NCBI GenBank assembly: GCA_021770245.1
Contig: JAETRI010000001.1
Location: forward strand, 1-64,000
DNA length: 64,000 bases
Source of the DNA: Lachnospiraceae bacterium
Lineage (GTDB): Bacteria; Bacillota; Clostridia; Lachnospirales; Lachnospiraceae
Direction of reading: 5' to 3'
The translations under genes were made by a program, and so were the position numbers. Below, piece after piece: positions 41,230 to 49,366 of the stretch (the first letter of the stretch is position 1; every line of letters begins with the position of its first letter). Below the pieces are notes generated by a model that did not search any database, was not told where the DNA came from, and saw only the letters and a program-made list of their open reading frames with translations.

Positions 41230-41258
41230 AGTATATGCAAATGTAATATCCATGTCAA
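41230..41258 (-). promoter_or_regulatory. Sigma-A promoter for the GT2 gene
   Basis: Minus-strand TTGACA (41253-41258), 17-base spacer and TATACT (41230-41235). Confidence 0.72.
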
Positions 41259-41292
41259 TGTCTCTGATTTTTCTAACATTGCGAATAGTTTA

Positions 41293-42189
41293 TCAAGGTA
41301 TTAATCCGCAATCTTTCTTTACCCCTCCCGCATACCACAAAGTATCGGCTATCCCCATACTAACCATTTTCTTTGCATATAAATCATCTAATTGTCGGTC
41401 TCCCAATTCTTCCCACCTTATATGGCCACCAGGTTTACCTTGAGATAGCCAATATAAATGATTTGCTAGAGGATATCTTTGGATCTGCGTATTCCATACT
41501 GTAGTAAAGCCATCTCGTTCAAATAGTTTTTCCAGAGTGTCTGAAGCAAATAAAAACACATGTTCACTCCAATATGTAAAATCCATAAAAGCGTCACATC
41601 CATACTTAGAGATCAATGCATCATTCGCATTCACGGTTTCACAAATCAGGATCCCTTTATCCTTTAAAACGCCTCTTAACTTTTTTAGAACAACATCCGG
41701 ATTGTTCAGATGCTCTATTACCATAAACATGCATATTACATCATACTGCCTTTTCACTTCTTCCAATGACCGGTATATTTCTACCCCCCCCCTGCTGATT
41801 TTTTCCCTGGCTTCATCCATCAACTCAATTCCTGTTATACCGGATGCCACATTTTTTATTCTCTTTAAAAATCCTCCATTCCCACAACCGAATTCAAGCA
41901 CTTCTTTATCTCTACATAGTTCTTTCAGCGCGATATATCTCCGTTCATCATCCTGTCTGGTTTCCTCAACCCATGTGTCCCATTGCATATCTTCTTTTCT
42001 GTTTGCGACAGCCCCATAAGAATCTTTTAACATACCTCCCTGTGAATAATTTTCTTCTGTATTATTTTCCCGGCTATCGAGGGCAACCATTCCACATTCG
42101 CAGCATCTCATTACATTAATATCCGGGAAATCCCGAGTTCCCTTATGGATGCATACGAAATTTTCCTTTCCGCAGATCAAACATTTCAT
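41293..42189 (-). CDS. SAM-dependent methyltransferase with N-terminal zinc ribbon
   Basis: About 298 residues. An N-terminal four-cysteine ribbon (CLICGKE and CCECGM) precedes a class I methyltransferase core with VLEFGCGNGGFL as motif I and VICMFMVIEHL as the later loop. Zinc-ribbon methyltransferases of this type often modify sugars or lipids in surface glycan loci. Start 42189 (MKCLICG) follows GGAGAATGG. The reading frame contains a run of nine G residues (41784-41792, minus strand), which could slip and switch the gene off about 135 codons in. Confidence 0.85.
   Translation of the reverse strand: MKCLICGKENFVCIHKGTRDFPDINVMRCCECGMVALDSRENNTEENYSQGGMLKDSYGAVANRKEDMQWDTWVEETRQDDERRYIALKELCRDKEVLEFGCGNGGFLKRIKNVASGITGIELMDEAREKISRGGVEIYRSLEEVKRQYDVICMFMVIEHLNNPDVVLKKLRGVLKDKGILICETVNANDALISKYGCDAFMDFTYWSEHVFLFASDTLEKLFERDGFTTVWNTQIQRYPLANHLYWLSQGKPGGHIRWEELGDRQLDDLYAKKMVSMGIADTLWYAGGVKKDCGLIP
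41784..41792 (-). repeat. Poly-G9 tract inside the methyltransferase gene
   Basis: Nine C on the plus strand, G9 in coding sense, encoding the R-G-G-V stretch. Intact frame at this length; change by one or two bases would truncate the protein. Confidence 0.8.
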
Positions 42190-42216
42190 GACCATTCTCC
42201 GTATCAATGTAAAAGC

Positions 42217-43053
42217 CTACCAGCACGTCCTTCCGCCATCCACTATCACCACACTACCCGTCATATAACTGCTTGCATCAGAAATCAGATATAGAATTGT
42301 ACTTTTATATTCTTCTATATCAGCCATTCTTCCCATTGGAATCAAATTTACCAATTTACTCAGGAATTCTTCATGCTGCCCGTTATATACGCCTGCGGGG
42401 CATAAGGCATTTACGCGAACTCCCTTTTCAGCCCAATATGTGGCCAAATACTTTGTCAATCCTATCAGCCCATGTTTAACGACTGAATACGTAACCGGTT
42501 TTACCGTTTGTTCCTTTTCTTCCAGTCCTTCCTTTCTATAAATCCTTTGATCCGGCGCGATAATCCCCAGATCGGAAGATATATTTAAAATAACGCCTCT
42601 CTTTTGTTCGGACATTACCTCTCCAAACACCTGTGAGCAAAGAAAAGCACCTGTTAATCCTACCTTTATATCATCCTCCCAAAGGCTGACAGGAAAGTTT
42701 TCAAACTGTATATTTTTCATATTTAATGAACTTCCCTCAACTTTGGGATTATTAGCCGCATTGTTAATCAGCACATCGATATGTCCATATTTTTGAATGA
42801 GCCTATCTTTTATATGCTCGATTTGCTCCCTTTTGGTAATATCGACGACATAGCCTTCGATCCGGCTTCCGGCATTACATCTCGCCTTAATCTCCTCTAT
42901 CGCTCTTTCGATAACTTTCTCCGAGATATCCAACAAAATAACAATGCCGTTTCCGTCCGCTGCCGCTTCGGCATGCCTCTTTCCCAGCAGTCCAGCACCC
43001 CCTGTTATTACTACCACCTTGCCATTAATATAAAACCTATCCAATGTATTCAT
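42217..43053 (-). CDS. SDR oxidoreductase, PtmA-like
   Basis: 278 residues, classical SDR: TGGAGLLGKRHA cofactor site, NNAANNP, catalytic Ser in ILNISSDLG and YSVVKHGLI for Tyr-x-x-x-Lys. Members of this group (PtmA-like) occur in legionaminic- and related acid loci. It follows a second, unrelated SDR and lies 27 bases before the methyltransferase. Substrate not determinable; probably a keto step on a sugar or on the nonulosonate side chain. GGAAGGTAAG ribosome site. Confidence 0.83.
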   Translation of the reverse strand: MNTLDRFYINGKVVVITGGAGLLGKRHAEAAADGNGIVILLDISEKVIERAIEEIKARCNAGSRIEGYVVDITKREQIEHIKDRLIQKYGHIDVLINNAANNPKVEGSSLNMKNIQFENFPVSLWEDDIKVGLTGAFLCSQVFGEVMSEQKRGVILNISSDLGIIAPDQRIYRKEGLEEKEQTVKPVTYSVVKHGLIGLTKYLATYWAEKGVRVNALCPAGVYNGQHEEFLSKLVNLIPMGRMADIEEYKSTILYLISDASSYMTGSVVIVDGGRTCW

Positions 43054-43109
43054 TTTTCTTACCTTCCATGTTTTCCGGCCAGTGCCTTAATTGTCTCTAT
43101 CTACCTAGT

Positions 43110-43889
43110 CTAAAAAATCCCTCTGCACTGTCCCCCATCTACTATCAGCGCCGTCCCTGTAATAAAGGAGGCTCTCTCTGATGCCAGAAATACCACAGCT
43201 GATGCAATCTCTTCCGGCCGTGCAAAACGTTTTAAGGGTACATTTTTATCAATATGCTGATGTACTCCCTCATAGTCCTGTGACAAAAGTTCCTCCCAAC
43301 GTCCCCCAGGGTAAAAGACATTTCCCGGGACCACACAGTTTACACGAATTCCCCGTTTAGCATAATCATCCGCAAGATACTTAACCAGTGTTCTGATTCC
43401 GTTCTTTGCCGCCGCATAGGCATAGGGTGCGGAAATCACATCGTACGCGGCAATGGAAGACATCAAAATTATATTTCCAGACTTTTCTTCTTCCCATAAA
43501 CCATCAAAAATATCTATCAGTTTTACCGCACTGAACAGGTTTATGCTATAGCTGTTCTCCCATTCCAGCAGATCCAGCCGACGTGTCCCAACCGGTTTCC
43601 CGCTTCCCACATTGGCAACAATACCGTTTACTGTCCCCCATAATTCTGCAATATATTCCCGCATTCTGAGCAGTTCGTCTTCCTTTGTTGCATCCCCTAT
43701 ATACAAGAAGACTTTATCTCTCCCATACTCCTCCTGCAGCTTCTTTTCCTTTTCCTTCGCTTTACAAACATCTCTTCCGTTTATGAGGACCACCGCCCCC
43801 TCTTTCAGGAATTGCTTTGCTATTTCATAACCGATTCCGTCCGTTGACGCGGTAATAAGCATCCTTTTTCCATCCAAGCTAAGATCCAT
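43110..43889 (-). CDS. SDR oxidoreductase
   Basis: 259 residues, classical SDR. Cofactor site TASTDGIGYEIA, ANVGSG at the usual NNAG position, Ser in ILMSSIAAY and catalytic YAAAKNGI. C-terminal FITGTALIVDGGQ is standard. It resembles 3-oxoacyl-ACP-reductase-like enzymes by pattern, but the locus points to a sugar substrate. It lies between the isomerase gene and the other SDR in one minus-strand operon; having two SDRs suggests an oxidation/reduction pair for epimerisation (inference). Confidence 0.82.
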   Translation of the reverse strand: MDLSLDGKRMLITASTDGIGYEIAKQFLKEGAVVLINGRDVCKAKEKEKKLQEEYGRDKVFLYIGDATKEDELLRMREYIAELWGTVNGIVANVGSGKPVGTRRLDLLEWENSYSINLFSAVKLIDIFDGLWEEEKSGNIILMSSIAAYDVISAPYAYAAAKNGIRTLVKYLADDYAKRGIRVNCVVPGNVFYPGGRWEELLSQDYEGVHQHIDKNVPLKRFARPEEIASAVVFLASERASFITGTALIVDGGQCRGIF

Positions 43890-43913
43890 AACCCAATAAC
43901 CCCTATATTTCTC

Positions 43914-44771
43914 TCATTTGATGGACAGGTATTTCGCAATGTAACCTTCCACAAAGCTTTTCTGCATCCTTATATTTTCCGTCTCATGTCCATCCTGCCC
44001 ACGGGCAGCCTGCAAAATAAAGGAATTTTTGTACCGAATCTGCTGTAGGGCGGTAAACAGCCTCTCAAAATCCGCACTCCCTGTCCCCAGTTCAACGCTT
44101 CCTCCCTGATATATCCTATCCTTGATGTGTATATTATAAATAAAATCCTTCAGTATGGTTATCTCCTCATAGGGATCATATCCGATGCCTGAACTATTCC
44201 CGCTGTCATAATTCGCTCCAATATGACGGTTCTGAAATCTTTCCAGATAGTGCAGGAACTCATCCGGCGGCAAATCAGCCTCCAGGCCATATTTTATATC
44301 ACCGGGGTTATCGTTTGCTATTCTTTGAAGGAATTCAAGGAATTCGTTTTTCTCGTTTTCCGTTTTCATGGATGAGCCATCCACCAAAGGAATTTCTATT
44401 AAACCAATCCCTACCTGCCGCATATTACCTAAAATATGCTTTAAAATCGTTTCATTTTCTGCGTACACATCCTCCTTTTCTTTTCCCTGATATTTAAAAA
44501 AAGGACGGCGCATAAAATAGTCAAAGCAGACAGCCTTTACTTTTACCCCTGTATTCCGTGCCACCTCCGCCAGCCGCTGCCCGTTGTCCTTCCAAAGAGG
44601 ATTGTTCTGATAATTATCATAATCAAAAATGAACTCTATCTCATCCAACCCTATTTCTGCAGCCTGCATAAACTCATTTTCCCAATTTTCGAAAGGAAAA
44701 AACTGAATCCCCCTTCCCCTTGGGTGCGTTAATCTTCCTTGCATCATACCGATACTATGGTTTAATTTCAT
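43914..44771 (-). CDS. Sugar phosphate isomerase/epimerase (AP2Ec TIM barrel)
   Basis: 285 residues. TIM-barrel elements: EIGLDEIEFIFDYDN, YGLEADLP with the metal-binding Glu, ANYDSGNSSG and NIHIKDRI with metal-binding His/Asp, GSVELGTG. It differs from the catabolic homologue at 15096-16043. Related genes occur in nonulosonate and rare-sugar loci. The start at 44771 follows GGGGGCC of a class-2 hairpin leader. Operon neighbours are SDRs and a class IV aminotransferase, so it probably acts on a keto-sugar intermediate. Confidence 0.82.
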   Translation of the reverse strand: MKLNHSIGMMQGRLTHPRGRGIQFFPFENWENEFMQAAEIGLDEIEFIFDYDNYQNNPLWKDNGQRLAEVARNTGVKVKAVCFDYFMRRPFFKYQGKEKEDVYAENETILKHILGNMRQVGIGLIEIPLVDGSSMKTENEKNEFLEFLQRIANDNPGDIKYGLEADLPPDEFLHYLERFQNRHIGANYDSGNSSGIGYDPYEEITILKDFIYNIHIKDRIYQGGSVELGTGSADFERLFTALQQIRYKNSFILQAARGQDGHETENIRMQKSFVEGYIAKYLSIK

Positions 44772-44777
44772 ATTTGG

Positions 44778-44811
44778 CCCCCATCTGCGGACTTTAGCGT
44801 ATATAAATCAG
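44778..44811 (-). repeat. Class-2 hairpin leader copy
   Basis: Minus strand: CTGATTTATATACGCTAAAG, then TCCGCAGATGGGGG ahead of the isomerase ATG. Nearly the same as the copy before the GT2 gene at 18926-19882. Confidence 0.6.
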
Positions 44812-44862
44812 GGGTAATCCTGCCTGTCAAAAACTAACGGCATTAAAACCCGATCATTGTTA

Positions 44863-45843
44863 TCATTTTCTTTTAAATGAATAAGGGCTTGGCGCATCCG
44901 CACTGTGTTTTCTCGGTCTTTTATTCCATTCCTTTATCTGGCCCTCGATATCGACTCCTACCTTTTCTCCCCAGGCTTCCAACAGAGTTGAAGTAACTCC
45001 TCCCATTGCCCCGGTACCGATCTTCTGTCCGTTTATCGAGGTGACCGGAAGCATACAAAATGGCGTTCCGCTCATAAAAGCTTCGTCCGCATTAACCACG
45101 TCATAGACATCTAAATTTTTCTCGAGGCAGGGAATCTGAAGCTCCTTACACAACTCCATAATATAGCCCCTCGATATTCCCCTTAAGATATTTCTGGGTT
45201 CCGGAGTTATCACTTCGCCGTTCTTTACAATAAAAAAGTTATCCCCGGTTCCTTCGGCAATAAAGTTATCCGTATCGAGTAGCAGAGCCCAATTATTGTC
45301 CCCCTCCACACTTCCTACTTCAATATTAGCCATTAAGTAATGGATCCTGCTTCTGTTTTTCACTTTAGGATCAATCAGCGATGCGGGTATCGCCCTCTGG
45401 GATGGAATGACCGCATTGATTCCCGTATCAAAAAGCTTCCCCATCTCCTCCACCGTCCAACGCAGCGGGAAGTCAGCGATCACAATATTAATCCCTGTAT
45501 GTGTTCCAACCACATCCTCATAAATGGACAACAACCCTCTTGTAACATCTATCATGATTCTGTGTTCGTCATCTGCCTCAAAGCAGGGCTCGTTAATTTC
45601 TATTGTCCTGTAAACTGCTTCTTCCATCTCATCTATTGTCATGGCATCTTCAAGCGGAATATGCAGATATTTTGCAGAGGCATATAACCTTTCCAGATGT
45701 TCCCGCAGCTTGAACTGTTTCTTATTAAAGGATCGAGTCATCTCAAAAACAGTATCTCCAAACATGAGCGCAGAATCATAAATGCTGATTTTTGCTTCGC
45801 TTTCATCCACAAACTTTCCATTAAAAAAAACTTTTCTCATCAT
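44863..45843 (-). CDS. Class IV aminotransferase (BCAT/D-amino acid type)
   Basis: 326 residues, PLP fold type IV. Recognisable: SIYDSALMFGDTVFEMTRSF near the start, the catalytic lysine in DPKVKNRSRIHYL near residue 170, and IAEGTGDNFFIV binding the cofactor phosphate. This family handles branched-chain or D-amino acids and aminodeoxychorismate. In a nonulosonate operon it could provide an amino-acyl substituent or aminate a keto acid; that is inference. Overlaps the NeuA-like gene by four bases. A T8 run lies near codons 5-7. Confidence 0.84.
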   Translation of the reverse strand: MMRKVFFNGKFVDESEAKISIYDSALMFGDTVFEMTRSFNKKQFKLREHLERLYASAKYLHIPLEDAMTIDEMEEAVYRTIEINEPCFEADDEHRIMIDVTRGLLSIYEDVVGTHTGINIVIADFPLRWTVEEMGKLFDTGINAVIPSQRAIPASLIDPKVKNRSRIHYLMANIEVGSVEGDNNWALLLDTDNFIAEGTGDNFFIVKNGEVITPEPRNILRGISRGYIMELCKELQIPCLEKNLDVYDVVNADEAFMSGTPFCMLPVTSINGQKIGTGAMGGVTSTLLEAWGEKVGVDIEGQIKEWNKRPRKHSADAPSPYSFKRK

Positions 45844-46532
45844 TGGCCTTCTCTCTTTCCGTATTTATCCATAAAATATTTACAAATTTCCAGATCCCGA
45901 TAACTGTCAATCTCATAGGAACACTCAAACGGCATTTCATACATCCCTATTTTCCCGCCCAGGCGATTCCCATACAATCTCAATATCTCGGGCTTAAATA
46001 AGTAGATAGAACCGTTTTCCAGATACAAGGCTTCTCTTTCCTGCCTACGTCCCCTTCTCATAAAATCATAAGATATGCTACGTAATTCCCCCTCCTCCCT
46101 TTTCCATATACAATAATCTTCCAAAACAGCCATGGAAAACATAGAATCCATATTCCCATTAGTGAAAGCAGTTATCGCATCATCAATATCTTCCTGACGT
46201 CTAATGGGCGATGTGGCCTGCAAAAATACTACAATATCTACACTTTTCTTTTTCTCAATAACTCCTACAGCATGCATCAACGCGTCTTCCGATGTTGCCG
46301 TATCTGAAGCCAGTTCCTTCGGGCGCCAGATAATCTTTGCGCCAAAACGCTCCGCCGTCTCTGCAATTTGTTTCCCATCCGTAGACACGTAAACCTCTTC
46401 CACATATTTTGAGGCCAATGCCTGTCCTATGGACCATGCAATTAATGGTTTTCCACAGAAGTCTATGATATTTTTATTGATAATTCCCTTTGATCCGGCT
46501 CTCGCTGGAATAATCGCAACAATTCTTTTCAT
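45840..46532 (-). CDS. CMP-nonulosonate cytidylyltransferase (NeuA-like)
   Basis: 230 residues, a typical short NeuA: IIPARAGSKGIINKNI binds CTP, followed by STDGKQIAETAERFG and FLQATSPIRRQEDID. It activates sialic-acid-like nonulosonates with CMP for transfer to glycans. It lies in the same operon as NeuB and the HAD-SIS fusion, which fixes its role. Which nonulosonate is used is not known; genes for NeuC or the legionaminate dehydratase are not in the window. Ribosome site TTGGAG. Confidence 0.9.
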   Translation of the reverse strand: MKRIVAIIPARAGSKGIINKNIIDFCGKPLIAWSIGQALASKYVEEVYVSTDGKQIAETAERFGAKIIWRPKELASDTATSEDALMHAVGVIEKKKSVDIVVFLQATSPIRRQEDIDDAITAFTNGNMDSMFSMAVLEDYCIWKREEGELRSISYDFMRRGRRQEREALYLENGSIYLFKPEILRLYGNRLGGKIGMYEMPFECSYEIDSYRDLEICKYFMDKYGKREGQ

Positions 46533-46559
46533 TCCGCATCTCCAACTGCTTACGGCTTA

Positions 46560-47630
46560 TCATACATGAAAAAGAAGAGATTCCACCTGTTCGCAAATTA
46601 CATGTCCTATCATAATATGGGCTTCCTGGATCCTTGGCGTCACTTCCGAAGGGATAGAAATGATCACATCTGCCCATTCTGTGACTGCATCCGTGTTTAG
46701 GCCGGTAAATACGATCGTTCTCATCCCCTTTTGTTTCGCTGTCTCCAAAGCTTCTAAAACATTCTCAGAAGTTCCGCTTGTGGTGATTCCGACCAGAATG
46801 TCTCCGGCATTCCCCTTTGCCTCTACCTGCCTTGAAAACACTTTTTCAAATGAATAATCATTTCCGATTCCTGTTAACGCAGAGGTATTAACCGTCAGAG
46901 CCTCCGCGTTCAATGCGCTTCTTTCCATATAAAAACGACTGACCAGTTCGGTTGACAAATGTTGGGCGTCCGCAGCGCTCCCACCATTTCCGCACAAAAG
47001 GACCTGCCCCTTTTTCCGAAATACCGTAACCATCATCTGTATAGCGTTCTCAATAGCCCGCCGTATAGCTTCATTATGCCATACTTCCTTTGCCAGCAGC
47101 ACATGCTGCTGCATTGTCTTATCAATTGCCTCTTTCCATTCCGGCTCTTTTGAATCCGCCTTTTTTGAACGCAGAAGTGTTAGCAATTCTGCCAAACATC
47201 CTTCCCCTCCGGAACTTTTTAAAATGACATCGGCCGCCTCTAAAGCCTCATCTATTGCGTCCTTAGGACATATGCCTAACCCGGCCATCCGTATTGCCTC
47301 TACATCATATTTCCCATCTCCGATATAGCATATCTCATCTAAAGAGCAGCCCTCTCGATTGGAAATATCCAGAAGCGCGTTCTTCTTATCCTTACGTCCG
47401 GTCTCATAATAGTCTGGGCGCACCTTATTATACAGGTATTCCGTAAAACAATCTGCTTCCCCTGTGATAATCCCGAATTTATAGCCTTCCTGTCTCATAC
47501 TGACAATGGCGTCTATATCCTTAAATGAAAGCTCTTTATATATGCGCATCTTCTCATCCACAATACATCGGCCATTTGTCAATACGCCATCAATATCTGT
47601 TACAATCAGCCGTATCATTTGTCGAACCAC
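46560..47630 (-). CDS. Fusion of KdsC-like HAD phosphatase and GmhA-like SIS isomerase
   Basis: 356 residues in two domains. Residues 1-165 form a KdsC-type HAD phosphatase: VTDIDGVLTNG, ITGEAD, YIGDGKYDVEAI. Residues 185-356 are a SIS domain close to GmhA (sedoheptulose-7-phosphate isomerase): LLCGNGGSAADAQHLSTEL, GITTSGTSENVLEA, IMIGHVICE. The two are normally separate. The protein could isomerise a ketose phosphate and also dephosphorylate a nonulosonate 9-phosphate made by NeuB. It abuts NeuB: the GTG at 47630 shares a base with the NeuB stop; an ATG at 47618 is the alternative start. Confidence 0.87.
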   Translation of the reverse strand: MVRQMIRLIVTDIDGVLTNGRCIVDEKMRIYKELSFKDIDAIVSMRQEGYKFGIITGEADCFTEYLYNKVRPDYYETGRKDKKNALLDISNREGCSLDEICYIGDGKYDVEAIRMAGLGICPKDAIDEALEAADVILKSSGGEGCLAELLTLLRSKKADSKEPEWKEAIDKTMQQHVLLAKEVWHNEAIRRAIENAIQMMVTVFRKKGQVLLCGNGGSAADAQHLSTELVSRFYMERSALNAEALTVNTSALTGIGNDYSFEKVFSRQVEAKGNAGDILVGITTSGTSENVLEALETAKQKGMRTIVFTGLNTDAVTEWADVIISIPSEVTPRIQEAHIMIGHVICEQVESLLFHV

Positions 47631-48457
47631 TATCCCCTCAGTTTTTTCCTGACAGCCTTTTCAGCTTCCGTCATAACCTTTTCACCCGTACCCAGCGCCT
47701 TTTCAATAACGCGCACATCCTTAACCAGCCTTTGTAAATCATCTACTTCCAACGAGGCCGCCTGATCGGAGCCATACATCGTCCGGTCTAAGGTAATATG
47801 CCTCTCAAGCGACGAGATCCCTAGAGCGGCGGCGGCTACTGACACAATTCTCCCTGTCTCGTGACCGCTATAGCCCACATCGCAATGATATCTATCCCGC
47901 AGGGTTTCAATCACTCGTAAATTTGCATCCTCATTTTTCATGGGATACGTGCTGTTGCAATGCATAAGTTCAAATGGGCATTGCAATTTTGTGAATATTT
48001 CAACCGCTTTATCTATTTCCTCATAGGTACTCATGCCTGTCGCTATGAACGTATGCTTTCCTTCCCGTGCAACCGCCTCCAGGAACTCGATATTTGTAAG
48101 CATCGCAGACGCGATTTTGTTATACGGCAAATCGTATTGTCTCAAGAATTCCAAAGCTTCCATATCCCACGCAGAGGCAAACCACTTTATATGCTGCTCC
48201 CGGCAGTAAACGTCGATCTCATCATACTCCTTTTGCCCAAATTCAAGCCCCTCTTTTTGATCGCGCTGTGTAGTCCCCCAAGGACTTTCTCTGTAACCGT
48301 CAAGATATTCCTTGGTATAGACCTTATCAATCGTACGTTTTTGGAATTTCACCGCATCACAACCGCATAAGGCTGCCCACTCAATCAATTTTTTGGCTAT
48401 ATCCATATCTCCATTATGATTAATTCCTATTTCCGCAATTACAGTGACATGCCGCAT
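47630..48457 (-). CDS. NeuB-family nonulosonate synthase
   Basis: About 275 residues. VIAEIGINHNGDMDIAKKLI, AVKFQKRTIDKVYTKEY, ASAWDMEALEFL and DVGYSGHETG are NeuB landmarks: PEP condensation with an aldose or its phosphate. It lacks the C-terminal SAF (antifreeze-like) domain of about 60 residues that most NeuB enzymes have and that completes the active site of the neighbouring subunit, so it is a short form. Start 48457 follows GGGGGAAGAAG. First gene of the minus-strand block beside the invertible element, and so the one most exposed to its promoter state. Confidence 0.85.
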   Translation of the reverse strand: MRHVTVIAEIGINHNGDMDIAKKLIEWAALCGCDAVKFQKRTIDKVYTKEYLDGYRESPWGTTQRDQKEGLEFGQKEYDEIDVYCREQHIKWFASAWDMEALEFLRQYDLPYNKIASAMLTNIEFLEAVAREGKHTFIATGMSTYEEIDKAVEIFTKLQCPFELMHCNSTYPMKNEDANLRVIETLRDRYHCDVGYSGHETGRIVSVAAAALGISSLERHITLDRTMYGSDQAASLEVDDLQRLVKDVRVIEKALGTGEKVMTEAEKAVRKKLRG

Positions 48458-48518
48458 CTTCTTCCCCCATTTCATTTGATTTTTCCACATCATTGATCTT
48501 TTTCGCATGATAAATTAA

Positions 48519-48568
48519 GGTATAATTACAATTTTTAAGAATACATTTTTCAGCAAAATGTTATCTTA
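48519..48568. repeat. Left inverted repeat of a recombinase-bearing invertible element
   Basis: The inner 32 bases (48537-48568) match the reverse complement of 49250-49281 with a single mismatch; the outer GGTATAATT also matches, with a diverged block between. It ends 17 bases before the recombinase start codon. Confidence 0.85.
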
Positions 48569-48585
48569 GGGAAAGGATACAGCAT

Positions 48586-49167
48586 ATGAGTACAACACAG
48601 CCATTTAGAAAATTAGAGGAAATAGAAAAATTAAAACAATTTTTTTATAGCAAAGGAGAACTGCGGAATTATGCCCTTATCACGCTGGGAATAAACACGG
48701 CACTGCGTATCAGCGACCTGCTGCAACTACGCTGGCAAAGCGTTTGGGATTTTGAAATGATGAAATTTAAACAGCATATTATTATTACGGAACAAAAAAC
48801 GGGGAAAACGGCTACAGTTTTTCTTAATTCACAATCCAAGGATTGTTTATGTGAGTTGAAACAAAAAGCAGCAGACAAAATCACCCCCTGTGAATTTATT
48901 TTTAAAAGCCGGGTCGGAAATAATAGGCCTATCGGAAGGAACCGGGCTTACGTAATTATAAAGGATGCCTGTAAAAGTCTTGGATATGAAGGGAATCTCA
49001 GTTGCCATTCCCTAAGGAAGACTTTTGGGTATCATGCCTGGAAGCAGGGAACCGCCCCTGCAATTATTATGTCTATTTACAATCATTCATCTATGGAGAT
49101 CACGAAAAGATACCTTTCCATTGAGCAAGATGACAAAGACGAGGTATATAGAAATATCCTATTATAA
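48586..49167 (+). CDS. Short tyrosine recombinase, FimB/FimE-like invertase
   Basis: 193 residues, only the catalytic domain. The tyrosine-recombinase set is complete: Arg41 (ALRISDLL), Lys71 (QKTGK), His141 and Arg144 (HSLRKTF), His167 (NHSS) and nucleophile Tyr176 (KRYLSIEQ). It lacks the N-terminal core-binding domain of phage integrases, like the ~200-residue FimB/FimE switch recombinases. The gene lies wholly inside a pair of long inverted repeats, so it would flip with its own segment. Ribosome site AGGGAAAGG. Best read as the enzyme that inverts 48519-49296. Confidence 0.88.
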   Translation: MSTTQPFRKLEEIEKLKQFFYSKGELRNYALITLGINTALRISDLLQLRWQSVWDFEMMKFKQHIIITEQKTGKTATVFLNSQSKDCLCELKQKAADKITPCEFIFKSRVGNNRPIGRNRAYVIIKDACKSLGYEGNLSCHSLRKTFGYHAWKQGTAPAIIMSIYNHSSMEITKRYLSIEQDDKDEVYRNILL

Positions 49168-49198
49168 TGAGTAAGCCCAGATAACCTGTATAAATGAC

Positions 49199-49227
49199 TT
49201 GCAATATTGAGATAGCTATAATATAAT
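49199..49227 (+). promoter_or_regulatory. Outward promoter inside the invertible segment
   Basis: TTGCAA (49199-49204), 17-base spacer and perfect TATAAT (49222-49227), just inside the right inverted repeat and pointing right to the gene at 49367. After inversion it would point left to neuB. Confidence 0.7.
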
Positions 49228-49249
49228 AAACAGCGTAATTGATCAATTA

Positions 49250-49296
49250 TAAGATAACATTTTGCTGAATAATGTATTCTTCCCCTAAATTATACC
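49250..49296. repeat. Right inverted repeat of the invertible element
   Basis: Partner of 48519-48568. It also supplies a minus-strand TATAAT (49289-49294) which, with TTGAAA at 49311-49316 and a 16-base spacer, forms a possible promoter reading inwards, antisense to the recombinase and towards neuB. Confidence 0.85.
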
Positions 49297-49366
49297 TCGT
49301 TCCCGCCCCTTTTCAATTATGTATAACCCATGAGATGGTAGCTTTTCTTGAAATAAAGGAATTGAA

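Noticed and set aside
45823..45830. A8/T8 runs at 45823-45830 and 63883-63890 as slippage sites
   Set aside because: Eight-base A/T runs are expected in AT-rich coding DNA; unlike the G9 tracts they are weak evidence of phase variation.
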